From: Trichomonas vaginalis G3
Lineage: Eukaryota; Parabasalia; Trichomonadida; Trichomonadidae
Assembly: GCF_026262505.1 (NCBI RefSeq)
Contig: NC_067206.1
Location: 37,215,896 to 37,279,895 of the forward strand
DNA: 64,000 nucleotides
Reading direction: 5' to 3'
The first letter of the stretch is position 1; each line of letters begins with the position of its first letter. Made by a program: the position numbers and the translations under genes. The notes under the pieces were generated by a model. It ran no database searches. It was not told where the DNA came from and worked only from the letters and a program-made list of their open reading frames with translations. Positions 49,196-58,094 of the stretch are shown piece by piece.

Positions 49196-49393
49196 ATGAG
49201 CGTCAAAACTAACAACGTTAAAAAATTAGGATTCACAAACGAGGAAATAAAGGATATATTAGAGGAGGTGGGTTATGAAGTTGATAAATATTATTTAAGA
49301 AATTGTCAAAAATTCGCGGAGTTATTAAATGATTTAGATTATGATGGAAAAATGAATAAAGAAGAATTTGATGAGTTCAACATTGAACTTTAA
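49196..49393 (+). CDS. 65-aa protein with one EF-hand-like loop, element C
   Basis: Start MSVKTNNVKKLGFTNEEIKD (49196), chosen over an upstream in-frame ATG because TATGAAATG is the usual start context here. The C-terminal part DLDYDGKMNKEEFDEF matches the EF-hand calcium loop pattern D-x-D-x-D-G-x-x-x-x-x-E. A helix precedes the loop. A single EF-hand in a viral-type gene is unusual; could be host-derived. Open. Confidence 0.55.
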   Translation: MSVKTNNVKKLGFTNEEIKDILEEVGYEVDKYYLRNCQKFAELLNDLDYDGKMNKEEFDEFNIEL

Positions 49394-49397
49394 GAAA

Positions 49398-49766
49398 CTA
49401 ATGATTATTTGAATTTATGAAATCAATTATTTGATTCATTCTTTCTTCAATCTCTTCTATTCTTTTTGTTAAATCATCAATTTTCATTAATGAGGTGATT
49501 CTTGATTGAGGAATAGATTTCAAACTAACCACTCCTTTTATTTTTGAAATTTTGAATCCATCAACTTTAAACATTTTATTCAATTTACATGTTGTCAATT
49601 CTTCAAATAATTTTTTATTATTAGCATAATAGTCATTAAATTCTTCAACAGATGAAAAAATTTTTATTTCAGTAATTGGTTTAACAACGTTTATTTTTTG
49701 TTGAACATTTTCACTTTCATTTATTTCTTCCTCCTCTGTTTCATTTATTTTTAAAATCGGTTTCAT
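49398..49766 (-). CDS. 122-aa acidic protein with coiled-coil end, element C
   Basis: Begins MKPILKINETEEEEINESEN. Middle globular (ITEIKIFSSVEEFNDYYANN, FKVDGFKISKIKGVVSLKSI). The end is a coiled coil (DLTKRIEEIEERMNQIIDFI). Convergent with the EF-hand gene, 4 bp between stops. Similar in plan to small A genes but not alignable by eye. Confidence 0.5.
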   Translation of the reverse strand: MKPILKINETEEEEINESENVQQKINVVKPITEIKIFSSVEEFNDYYANNKKLFEELTTCKLNKMFKVDGFKISKIKGVVSLKSIPQSRITSLMKIDDLTKRIEEIEERMNQIIDFINSNNH

Positions 49767-49831
49767 TTATCATTAATAAAAAATTAGAATATAAGTGATG
49801 AAATATATTTTTAATTAATATTAAATCAGAA

Positions 49832-50077
49832 ATGGCGGCAGGATTCTTTAAAAAATTATGGATGGAATTAAGAAAAGCTGCGGGTTGGGTTCATAAAAAG
49901 ATTATTAAACTCATTGCAAACTTTTTGGCACCAGTAGCGAAAACGGCAGGAACTATATAGGTGGAGTATTAGGTACTAAGCAGGTAATCCGGCGATGGGA
50001 GCACAAGCAGGTAACGCAATTGGTGGAATTGCTGAAGGAATACTTAATAAAATAGGAGTAGATAGTGGAAAAATAAA
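49832..50077 (+). pseudogene. Amphipathic minor virion protein 1, element C
   Basis: Begins MAAGFFKKLWMELRKAAGWV, followed by KIIKLIANFLAPVAKTAG and a Gly/Ala-rich stretch. Typical amphipathic membrane-active start, like the 133-aa and 80-aa proteins of lineage A. Broken. Confidence 0.45.
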
Positions 50078-50089
50078 TAAATATTATTT

Positions 50090-50304
50090 TTATCTTAGTA
50101 TCGGTTGAAGTCTTTGATAAACTTTTTCTCCTTTATTTAAAACTTCTCTTATTGGGGCAGCTTTTGGTGTTATTGATTCAGCAACGTCACTAATTGCTTC
50201 TTTATTCTTAAATATCCAATTTGCTCCCTTTTCAATGTTTCCCAAACTTTACTCGCCCTCTTTTTTACTCTATCCCACAGTTTCTTAAATATACCTGCAG
50301 CCAT
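50090..50304 (-). pseudogene. Amphipathic minor virion protein 2, element C
   Basis: Begins MAAGIFKKLWDRVKKRA at 50304; helical with KNKEAISDVAESITPKAAPI. Same MAAG-FKKLW start as the neighbour on the other strand, so the two are paralogues in convergent order. Broken. Confidence 0.45.
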
Positions 50305-50373
50305 AGTTGATTATTTCATTAAAATTAAAAAATTCATTTTCATCTTTTAATTTTGATTTTTTATTATTAATAA

Positions 50374-52023
50374 ATGACGACTAACTATTTAGTGCCAAAC
50401 TAAAACCGATTAATGGAAATGTGTTTCATTCATTCGAAAAGATAAATGAAATATTCGCAAAGAATGACGGTAGAAGATATTATAGAGAATTGAAAGTTCA
50501 TGCTATGACTCTGATACTCCATATTTTGATGATAAACAAACTCATTTAAGAATTACAAATCCGGCTCATGATGTGAACCAATTAGGTGACACATATATTA
50601 AACGCCAAGTTAAGCAACTCTAGTTTCAAATAAAGCTTCACATGTGATGCCGCTTTTAAATGCATGCGTTTATTCGTTGGTTACAAATCATCAAATCAAA
50701 GCTTTAAACAATTGAAGTAGAAACCGAAAGAGGGATGCGTTTATCTTCAGATGGATTGCGCCCGTGAATCTTTTGCATTTGCAACATATAAACCAACATC
50801 AGAAAGGAAAGTTAAAAAGTTTGTTCATTCGTTATTATAATGTTCAAAAAATATGATAACTCAGTATGTGGTAATATATTGACCCTTCAGAAAGTTTTCA
50901 CGAACGCAATGAAGAAGTTGATGTCACTTTGATATGATTATTCCAGTAAATGATTTGTTACATTTCAGGCGTTTCGATGATTATCCTAAATCATTTGGTG
51001 AAATCATTCTTAAATATATTATGTTTTCAGGGATACTTTAGTATTTTTGTCAGGTTGACCGTTAAGAGTTCTTGATTTACAAAATTACGTTATATGAAAG
51101 ATAACTGATGAAAATTATGAAAAGATTATGAATCATGTTTATAAATATGATCGCAAATTCCAACAAATCGGACTTCCTGCCAAATTAATTACAAGCTTAG
51201 CCGCCACATCTGCTGACGCAACAGTTGATAATGTTATTATTTCATGCACAAAGATGGAAGTTTTAGAGGATAAAATGCATTACACCAGGATACGGTTTAA
51301 TTGAAGAATCAGTTAAAGCAATACCACGTTTATTTAGTTAAGGAAGATCCATTCATGATTCCAGCTCAACATATTGACGTTCGTTCACTAAATGGAGGTT
51401 GGCATCACTCCTGAAGGTATTAGCTCAGATTTCTCATAACGCTCTTCATAATGTTCACAGATGTTTGTGTTTAACATTTCGAAGAATGGCAATGCAAAGA
51501 ACGGTTTTAGAAAATCCATGCTTCGAGGTCTTCAGGTCACTATAGATTCCAGAAACTTCCCCGATCAAGCGATGACCACAGTGGGCGACATAATTCTTTA
51601 CACGTATGCTTCAAGCTTCTGATTAGATGGAGTGAATGAATGCACGGAAGAATACGAGGACTCATTAACTAGACCACTGAATGATGATGATGGCACGCCA
51701 TTAGCTAGAAACATGGAAAGACCAAACTTCATTCTTATGCACTATTCCAGTTCAACGTGATGGAGCGGGTATATTCTTTGATGGATATAGAAACTTTCAA
51801 CTCACAGTTACAGTACAAGTGAAAGCTTATCCAATCCATTCAGGGTGAAAAATGACACTTCTGTTCAAAACCGTTCAAGTTTTGGGAACCAATCCCCTCC
51901 CCTCAAGGGGTTAGTTGGTTTAGTTTAGGACTACATATTTGGACAGACACCCGAATGAAGGTTTGAAATATTCATCCACAGGTACCACCGCATATAGAGT
52001 TCATATGAATGAAATAGATTGAT
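50374..52023 (+). pseudogene. Long decayed gene, capsid-sized, element C
   Basis: About 1.6 kb of degraded coding-type sequence beginning MTTNYLVPN. Recognisable scraps in different places include HIDVRSLNGGWHH, TTVGDIILYTYASSF and GRRYYRELKVHAMT. Size and position after the amphipathic proteins suggest a capsid gene, but no scrap proves it. Very broken. Confidence 0.3.
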
Positions 52024-52059
52024 GAATAGAATGGTTAAATTATAAATTTATTTTTGATT

Positions 52060-52870
52060 AAATGGATTTAAAATTCATCCCCCTTATGAAAAATTAGCAG
52101 AGAGGAGTATATAATACATACGTAGATTGAATGATTAATGAAGCATTGAGTGATAATAAGAAATGCTCTATCTAAGAAAAATTATGAAAATTCCACATAT
52201 TCTAATGTTACTCTAAATTCACAATCATCTGCAGCATGGTAACAAAATAAAGGAAAACATTTAACGATATTAAAACAAATTATCATTATTGCTAACACAC
52301 TTCCCCCATTCACATGTGTTAATTTATATCAACCGTTCAGGTTCACCTCAGATGATACATTTGAAATCTTTAAAGTATTTAATCAAAATTCCAATTATTT
52401 ATTGTATACACAAGAAGAGAGCAGAAGATTTATTTAAAAACCTTTTTAAATGTATAAAGAATTATATAATACAATCAAGAAGCAAGATTAGAGGAGATAA
52501 AATTATTGATAAACAACGGATGAATTATTTGAAACACTTTCTATTTCAATTTTGATAAGAGAATTTTGCATTCACTCATTTGTTCATAGATGATGCAGTG
52601 AAATCAAAACTAATAACAAATGAGAAATCATATTTTAATCAGTTATTAACTCAATGTCGACACATTCAGTTGTTCATTCTTCATGCTGTTCAATACTTCA
52701 AAGCAATTAAGCACAAACATTAAATCGAATCTATCAACCCTTTTCATTTTCAGTGGGTTTAGTCGTCAACAGTTGAACGTTATGCTTTATCAAGTGAATT
52801 ACCAATGAGCATTAATGAACTTTACACACAAATCAGCAATTAGGTGAACATGAAAAATAATAGTTGATTA
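52060..52870 (+). pseudogene. Decayed gene, element C
   Basis: Degraded sequence starting near ATGGATTTAAAATTCATCCC. The longest open part (52289-52555) is only 88 codons and probably an accident of decay. Ends near MSINELYTQISN. Not recognised. Confidence 0.25.
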
Positions 52871-52936
52871 AATAAAGGAAGTGTTAAATTGATTAACTTT
52901 TTATAATTAATTTTTATTTTTTATTTATAATTAACA

Positions 52937-53350
52937 TGACAGAAATGGTAAATCTTCTACAGGTTCCAATTAAAACAAGGGACAAACAAAAGGGGTGCAT
53001 ATAATATAGAACTATGAAAGTTCCTGATTGGAATGAAAGAATAGTTCATATTGTGCTGGTCTTCAAAAAGATGTTAAACAAATGAGAAATGTTTAAACAT
53101 ACAAAAGCTCAAGCATAATTGCCAAACGTCATGTCCAAATTGGGAAGCACACGAACAGACATTACGGGTCCAAATGGAGAAACCCGTGGTAATACAATGA
53201 AGTTTTCGTTACTGATGGTCAGGTAATATTAAAGTCATAAATGGTTACAAAATTAACTATAACTGATTATCTAAACGTAAAGCATATAATGAACGTTATC
53301 CTATGCAATTTGATGAAAATGGAAAAGCGTTAAACAATACATAGTTAGTA
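52937..53350 (+). pseudogene. Decayed gene, element C
   Basis: Starts MTEMVNLLQVPIKTRDKQKG after an AT-rich leader; degraded onward, with scraps such as GRNEPW-type words. Not recognised. Confidence 0.25.
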
Positions 53351-53566
53351 TAGCAAGTCTCGTGTATGGTGGCACTGCGTTCCACTTTACCCATAACTTG
53401 TGAATTTGACACTTTACAAAACCGTTAACGTTATTTTTACAACACGAACGCAAAACTAACTTAACCTTAAATATTTACAAAGCCGCCAACCACTTCACTA
53501 ACGAACTCACTAATGTAAAAATAAACGTTCTCACTATCGTTCTCACTAACGACTTCACTAATGTTC

Positions 53567-53860
53567 TCATAAATTTTCCTCAATATCTTCATCATCAGTG
53601 TTAACCCTATTGTAGTCATACTTGAAGCCATAAACTTTCTCTAACTTCTTAACGTACAATTTACATAACTTACCTTCGTCATCGTATGGTTTAATGATAT
53701 AACTATTTCTATCTTTATACACAGTCAATGAAAAGTCAACTGGTCTCGGATGTATTTGAAAGAACATGTTATGCTCAGGAAGGAAGAATAAATGTTTAAA
53801 TGTATGTTTGTTATACTGTGAATTCGAATGAGTTGCTTTTGTTCTGTCATTTACATCCAA
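53567..53860 (-). CDS. 97-aa protein, free-standing homologue of the HNH gene C-terminal part
   Basis: Contains YNKHTFKHLFFLPEHNMFFQ and KLCKLYVKKLEKVYGFKYDY. These align with GKHTFEFYYYSEEQDSFYFY and LLNKFKKLYGI in the second half of the copy 1 gene at 4818-5399. No HNH residues are present here. It may be a DNA-recognition or structural module that exists alone and fused. Open. Confidence 0.55.
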   Translation of the reverse strand: MDVNDRTKATHSNSQYNKHTFKHLFFLPEHNMFFQIHPRPVDFSLTVYKDRNSYIIKPYDDEGKLCKLYVKKLEKVYGFKYDYNRVNTDDEDIEENL

Positions 53861-53939
53861 ATAAAAATTTTCAGTAAAATAAAAAATAAACTTAAAATTA
53901 ATGATATCACCACCCTCACACGTATGAAAACATAGCGCA

Positions 53940-53998
53940 AAAATAAATTTAGGTGAAGTGGTGAGATCTCACCCTGTTTTTTCACCTGTTTTTTCACC
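53940..53998 (-). promoter_or_regulatory. Modular palindromic site d, element B
   Basis: AAATAAATTTAGGTGAAGTG, centre GGTGAGATCTCACC, then TTCACC half-sites at 12-bp spacing. Same plan as sites a-c of A copy 1. Confidence 0.7.
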
Positions 53999-54017
53999 CA
54001 CTTGAATTCATTACTTT

Positions 54018-54248
54018 ATAACTCTCTTCCTTTCTCCAACTCTTCTAACTTCTTCTTAAGTTCAGCAATGTTGTCCTCATGAAGTTTAATCTTTCTCAAA
54101 ATACCTTCTCTATCTAATGGTTGCTTTATCTTTCTAAACTGAACTCTATCCTTCATAGTATGAACGTAAAACCTTCTGGAACCGTTCCTGATTTAATGTA
54201 TTCTACCAAAAATTTTGTTTCATTGCTTCAGTGACTTTAGTCGTCATT
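54018..54248 (-). pseudogene. Small coiled-coil gene, element B
   Basis: Begins MTTKVTEAMKQ at 54248. The downstream part has a Lys/Glu/Leu coiled coil (IAELKKKLEELEKGREL). Broken. Unknown. Confidence 0.4.
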
Positions 54249-54295
54249 TCAATCAAATAAAAATGTTCAAATAAAATAAAAATAACGTTATTTTT

Positions 54296-54755
54296 TCAGT
54301 AAGGAAACGCAGGAGTTTTACGATTTATTTGAGGAGTAGGTTCTGGTTTAAATGTTGGAGTCGGTTTAGGAGTTGACTTTTGAACAGGAGTTTGTACTTC
54401 CATAGGTTCAGGAGTCATTGAAGGTTTTTGTTGTTGAAGGCGTTGGTTTTGGCGATGGTGTCGGAGTTTGTTTAACTTCAGCTACTTCAGTATTATTTAT
54501 AACATTTGCTTTATTTCTTTTCAACATCATAACTGCTCCTGCTGTAGCTAGCAAACCTAGTGGGAGACCATATCTTATATAAGGACTTGACCAAATGCTA
54601 TTTTTGACAGGAGCTGGTGGAACACCTAACCTTGGTGAGACTGCTCTTTGCCATTGTGCAGCTCGTAAGAAATATTCAATAGGTGCTCCATAATCGTTTG
54701 GTAAAGTTTGTTTCATAGATGGTGAAGGTTCACGAGAGCTTGATGAAGAACTCAT
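54296..54755 (-). pseudogene. Ser/Pro-rich single-span membrane protein, element B
   Basis: Begins MSSSSSSREPSPSMKQTLPN. One membrane segment (YIRYGLPLGLLATAGAVMML) near residues 58-78, then a Thr/Pro/Ser-rich tail (TPTPSPKPTPST). It lies just downstream of the capsid gene on the same strand. A virion membrane or vertex-anchoring protein would fit. Broken in the Pro-rich tail. Confidence 0.5.
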
Positions 54756-54832
54756 TTATAAGCTTTAAAAATAAACGTTCATCCTTTATTCCTCACTGTC
54801 GTCCGTTGCTAAGTTATAGTCATCTAATCTTA

Positions 54833-56359
54833 TTATGGGATGCCATTAGCACGCACCTGAATGGCAAAGCAACAATCCCTCATAAATCCAATAAGTGGCT
54901 TTGGTACATTTTCAGTTGCTAGTTCAATAGGTCCTTTAACAGACAATTTGTATGTTATTGGAGCAGTAGATGTTTGACCTTGCTGGAAGCAAAAGTCCAC
55001 TTCTGTTGGAAAACCACATAAGAAATGTGTGTTGTCATAGCTATCCCATTTATGTTCCACACTACCATCATCCACCAATGACCTCATAACATCTTCATTA
55101 AATCCTATCATATCATTGTTTGTATTGCAAGCGTTCGCAACCATTTCATAAAATACAGGTCCATATGATTTTTCAGGTTCTGCAGGCATATTTCCATAAG
55201 CTCCCATGGAAAGCTGAAGATATTTAAACTTAGGGTTCTCAAAATTAACATAATAGTTGTCTTTCTTTCTAAATAGTGCCCAAATACTTTTAACATTAAT
55301 AGGCGTATAAGCTGCTGTAAATGTTGCACTTGAACTATCTGTATTCTTTGAGAATGAACCGTCCATAGGAATCCAATCCATAACTTTAACAGGAAAACAT
55401 AAAGCCTCGTTTGTATAATGTTCTACAAGTTCTGTATAAATGTTAGGGTCTAAAGAGAATGACTTTGGATGAATGAAACATTCATTAAAATCCATCTTTG
55501 TTCGAAATAGTTGCTGGGTTACAGTTGTAATAGTAACTGTTCCACTAGCTTCTACTGCCTTCGTTATCATAGTGAATGGTTCATTCCATGGAACAAATTT
55601 ATTTGTCGGTGGATTTGAATCTGAAGCAAATGCAACTTTAAGAGTTGGATTGAAAGCAATGATATCATTTACAGATATAGATGTGCATTGTAAGGCGTCG
55701 CTACTGAACTTTACTTTAAGCTGAATGTTTCCTGCAAAAGCTGGAATAAATCGAATAGCTTCTAATGGAAGGAATCTTCTAACAGGAATTCTTAAACGAA
55801 GCTTAAAATCAAATGATTTTCCTGCTGTAATTGGACCACTAACAATTTGTCCTGTTCTGCATGTTCCCGAATGACTCCATACATCTTCATGTCGAGTCTT
55901 TGAGAAAACATCTACTTTCTTTATTTGTTCGGTAGTTTGTGAGTTTGAAGTTATATATGCTTCTTCTCTTGCGTTGTCTTGAGAATATACGATACGACCA
56001 TTTGCAAGGATTTGATATCCAGCAACTGCATAGAAAGCGTCATCGAAACCAATCCAAAATCCTGGTGGGTTTGTTTTATTGGAACCTGAACCAATTTCTT
56101 TATCTACAATAAATTGACCTTCCATTTTATACGTAATGAATGTATTGTAAAGGTCCAACATATTTTCACCAGGAGGTGAGAGATTGAATGTTACCCATGT
56201 GTTATCTTTAGCAGTTCCAGGTTGTGATGGAATCTTTGCGTCAGAATATTTTCTATTAGTGTCACCAATTTGAACTGCATTGTCTATGATATCGAAATAT
56301 GAGCGAATCTGATGAATATGCTCTGCTGGAGTAAATTCGTTTAGCTGTTCGTTCTGCAT
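54833..56359 (-). CDS. Major capsid protein, element B, 508 aa
   Basis: Open throughout from MQNEQLNEFTPAEHIHQIRS. Beta-rich; VTFNLSPPGENMLDLYNTFI and WIGFDDAFYAVAGYQILANG lie in the first jelly-roll region, RIPVRRFLPLEAIRFIPAFA in the middle, and ALFRRKDNYYVNFENPKFKY in the second half. Size of about 500 aa and these features fit the double jelly-roll capsid protein of Polintons and related viruses. The corresponding A protein shares LPL/RFxP and LFRR...Y motifs. Forms the icosahedral shell. Confidence 0.75.
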   Translation of the reverse strand: MQNEQLNEFTPAEHIHQIRSYFDIIDNAVQIGDTNRKYSDAKIPSQPGTAKDNTWVTFNLSPPGENMLDLYNTFITYKMEGQFIVDKEIGSGSNKTNPPGFWIGFDDAFYAVAGYQILANGRIVYSQDNAREEAYITSNSQTTEQIKKVDVFSKTRHEDVWSHSGTCRTGQIVSGPITAGKSFDFKLRLRIPVRRFLPLEAIRFIPAFAGNIQLKVKFSSDALQCTSISVNDIIAFNPTLKVAFASDSNPPTNKFVPWNEPFTMITKAVEASGTVTITTVTQQLFRTKMDFNECFIHPKSFSLDPNIYTELVEHYTNEALCFPVKVMDWIPMDGSFSKNTDSSSATFTAAYTPINVKSIWALFRKKDNYYVNFENPKFKYLQLSMGAYGNMPAEPEKSYGPVFYEMVANACNTNNDMIGFNEDVMRSLVDDGSVEHKWDSYDNTHFLCGFPTEVDFCFQQGQTSTAPITYKLSVKGPIELATENVPKPLIGFMRDCCFAIQVRANGIP

Positions 56360-56387
56360 GTATTTACTTCAGATAAAAATATCTATT

Positions 56388-56820
56388 TACTTCATTATTC
56401 TCACTCTTCTTCTTGGCATTCGTGGTGGAAGTTGTTTCTTGACATTTTCAATGAACTGTACATTCTCTTTTGTCTCAACTTCTTTCACTGGCGGGTCAGG
56501 GTTCTTTGACTCGGTTTGTTTTTCAATGAAATTCACGAACTTTGCAATAAGCTCTTGGTTCGTTATTGAAAGACATCTGGCTTCTTTTCTTCTTGTTCTA
56601 TTGACTTTTCAGTTTGAACAGAAGGTTTTATATGGGCTTCGTGGACTTCACCCTTGCCATGCACCTTAATGTTGTCGCTCTCTGCATTCGCTAATGGAAC
56701 CTTTCTTTTTCTTACGTATATTTTACCATCTTTACTCTGACTTACGTAATAGAAAGGATGTTGTATTCCTCTTGCGTCATTTAATATAATAGACTCTCGC
56801 TCTGATTTTGACAAGCTCAT
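56388..56820 (-). pseudogene. Basic/acidic protein, homologue of the 194-aa A protein, element B
   Basis: Begins MSLSKSERESIILNDARGIQ, then YYVSQSKDGKIYVRKRKVPL, like NYKVTFHKNGTASISKKKQT of A. The rest is charged, with a Pro/Arg-rich end. Broken. Function unknown; conserved placement beside structural genes. Confidence 0.45.
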
Positions 56821-56865
56821 TTTACATCGGTTAAAGTTTTAATTTTGTTTTTTATCTGCAGTCAA

Positions 56866-57105
56866 ATGACTCAGACAAGCCCTACGGACAAGACCCAAGG
56901 TGTCATAGATGTTGAAGCATTGAAGAAAGAAATTCGTGAGCAAATTTTATCCGAACTGAAGGAACAAAAACAAGAACAAAAGCCAGAGAGACCAAAGAGA
57001 AAACTTAGTGAAAAACAACTTGCTGCATTAGCTGCTGGAAGACAAAGAACCCACGTTTGCTGGCGAAAAAAAGCTAGAGCAAGAAGCTGAAGCAAAGAAA
57101 GAGTA
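56866..57105 (+). pseudogene. Charged coiled-coil small gene, element B
   Basis: Starts MTQTSPTDKTQGVIDVEALK; coiled-coil EIREQILSELKEQKQEQKPE; then KLSEKQLAALAAGR. The start lies 46 bp from the divergent gene at 56820. Looks broken at its end. No known family. Confidence 0.4.
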
Positions 57106-57130
57106 AATGGTTTATTTTTATCCGAACTAA

Positions 57131-57985
57131 ATGTATAGACAAATACCTTTATCTGTTGCGTTCAGTAGTGAAAACCCTGACGTCAAAATAAAGGGGAACA
57201 GAGTAACGTTTAAGTTTCCAACAGACTGGATTGTGAACATAAATGAAGAGAAGTACATTGGCATAACATCTATGTATATAACACGTGCTTTCAGAAAGGT
57301 TGACTTTATACTTCAAGTCGAGATAGAAAATGACGAACAGTCTTTAAGCGCCCAAAACATTCACATATACAAATACTTTAAAGACGATACAACATTGTTG
57401 CAATGTATGATTTCATTTAATGAGATGTTCGAGAAAAAGTTCAACATTGAAGTACAAACTTTACAGCCTTTACGTGAGTTTCTTGCACAACTGAAAGAAG
57501 AAGGTAGTCAGCCACAACTTATAGACTTTCATTATGAATTTAATGAAAATGAAGATGGAACTCATGACTGTCAATTCATTGTATTCTCACCATTCAATGA
57601 AGTCGCTAAAGAAAAAAATCCATTACGTATAAGATTTCAAATCTCCGAACCAAGTGATGATTTTAAGAATGTTTTCAATTATGATGCAATGCTTCCGAGG
57701 AAAAATGAATTTTCAAAGATTGTAACACCTGGCATTTGGGATAGAAAGCAAGCAATACTTTACTCTAATATAGCCAAAGGCGTTGAAAATGAGTTCATTG
57801 GTCATACAAGAACTTCACCACTTCCTAACCCTAAATACTATAAATTAACTGGCTTCAATCGTGAGTTTTGGATAGACATGTTCTCCACTCATGACCATAA
57901 ATGTCCAGTGTTCTTGCCTCCAGACCATAAGGACTGTCTCTACATTGAAGCACAACTCTTAAACTCTACCATCGCAGTATTGTAA
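57131..57985 (+). CDS. Penton-like protein, element B, 284 aa
   Basis: Open from MYRQIPLSVAFSSENPDVKI, after the leader TTTTTATCCGAACTAA. Segments: VTFKFPTDWIVNINEEKYIG, TLLQCMISFNEMFEKKFNIE, KYYKLTGFNREFWIDMFSTH, CLYIEAQLLN. These line up in order with the A proteins (YRFDYPLRWL, VNLETTLQAF, NNLAWYRFLRML, IIVHASF), so A and B keep one family despite low identity. All-beta plan and pairing with the capsid gene suggest penton base; inference only. Confidence 0.6.
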   Translation: MYRQIPLSVAFSSENPDVKIKGNRVTFKFPTDWIVNINEEKYIGITSMYITRAFRKVDFILQVEIENDEQSLSAQNIHIYKYFKDDTTLLQCMISFNEMFEKKFNIEVQTLQPLREFLAQLKEEGSQPQLIDFHYEFNENEDGTHDCQFIVFSPFNEVAKEKNPLRIRFQISEPSDDFKNVFNYDAMLPRKNEFSKIVTPGIWDRKQAILYSNIAKGVENEFIGHTRTSPLPNPKYYKLTGFNREFWIDMFSTHDHKCPVFLPPDHKDCLYIEAQLLNSTIAVL

Positions 57986-58009
57986 AATCTACGCTAGCTT
58001 TATTTTTAT

Positions 58010-58094
58010 CACGAATGACCTCATTCATGACCTCATTCATGACCTCATTGCTGACAAAAATAAGCCGCTAGCGGCAAGGGCGAAGCCCATGACC
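58010..58094. repeat. Short repeats and GC hairpins before the polymerase end
   Basis: Three to four units of ATGACCTCATTC (58016-58050), then hairpins GCCGCTAGCGGC and GGGCGAAGCCC. Gene-free 85 bp between convergent genes; a likely shared 3' end region. Confidence 0.6.

Larger units (their letters stand above)
48962..53400 (+). mobile_element. Element C, old decayed virus-like element
   Basis: Limits are approximate. Contents: two small whole genes, two small amphipathic virion-type proteins on opposite strands both beginning MAAG-FKKLW, and three longer badly broken genes. Unlike A and B it is very A/T-rich, and its long genes are broken many times (tens of breaks), so it is clearly older. 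No hallmark polymerase, integrase or ATPase seen. Virus-like nature is inferred from the paired amphipathic proteins, gene packing and the shared start-site motif TTTTATTTTGTATGAAATG. May be a remnant of a Polinton-like virus. Confidence 0.45.

Noticed and set aside
52289-52555. 88-codon open frame as a real gene
   Set aside because: It lies inside decayed sequence, with poor start context and no conserved pattern.
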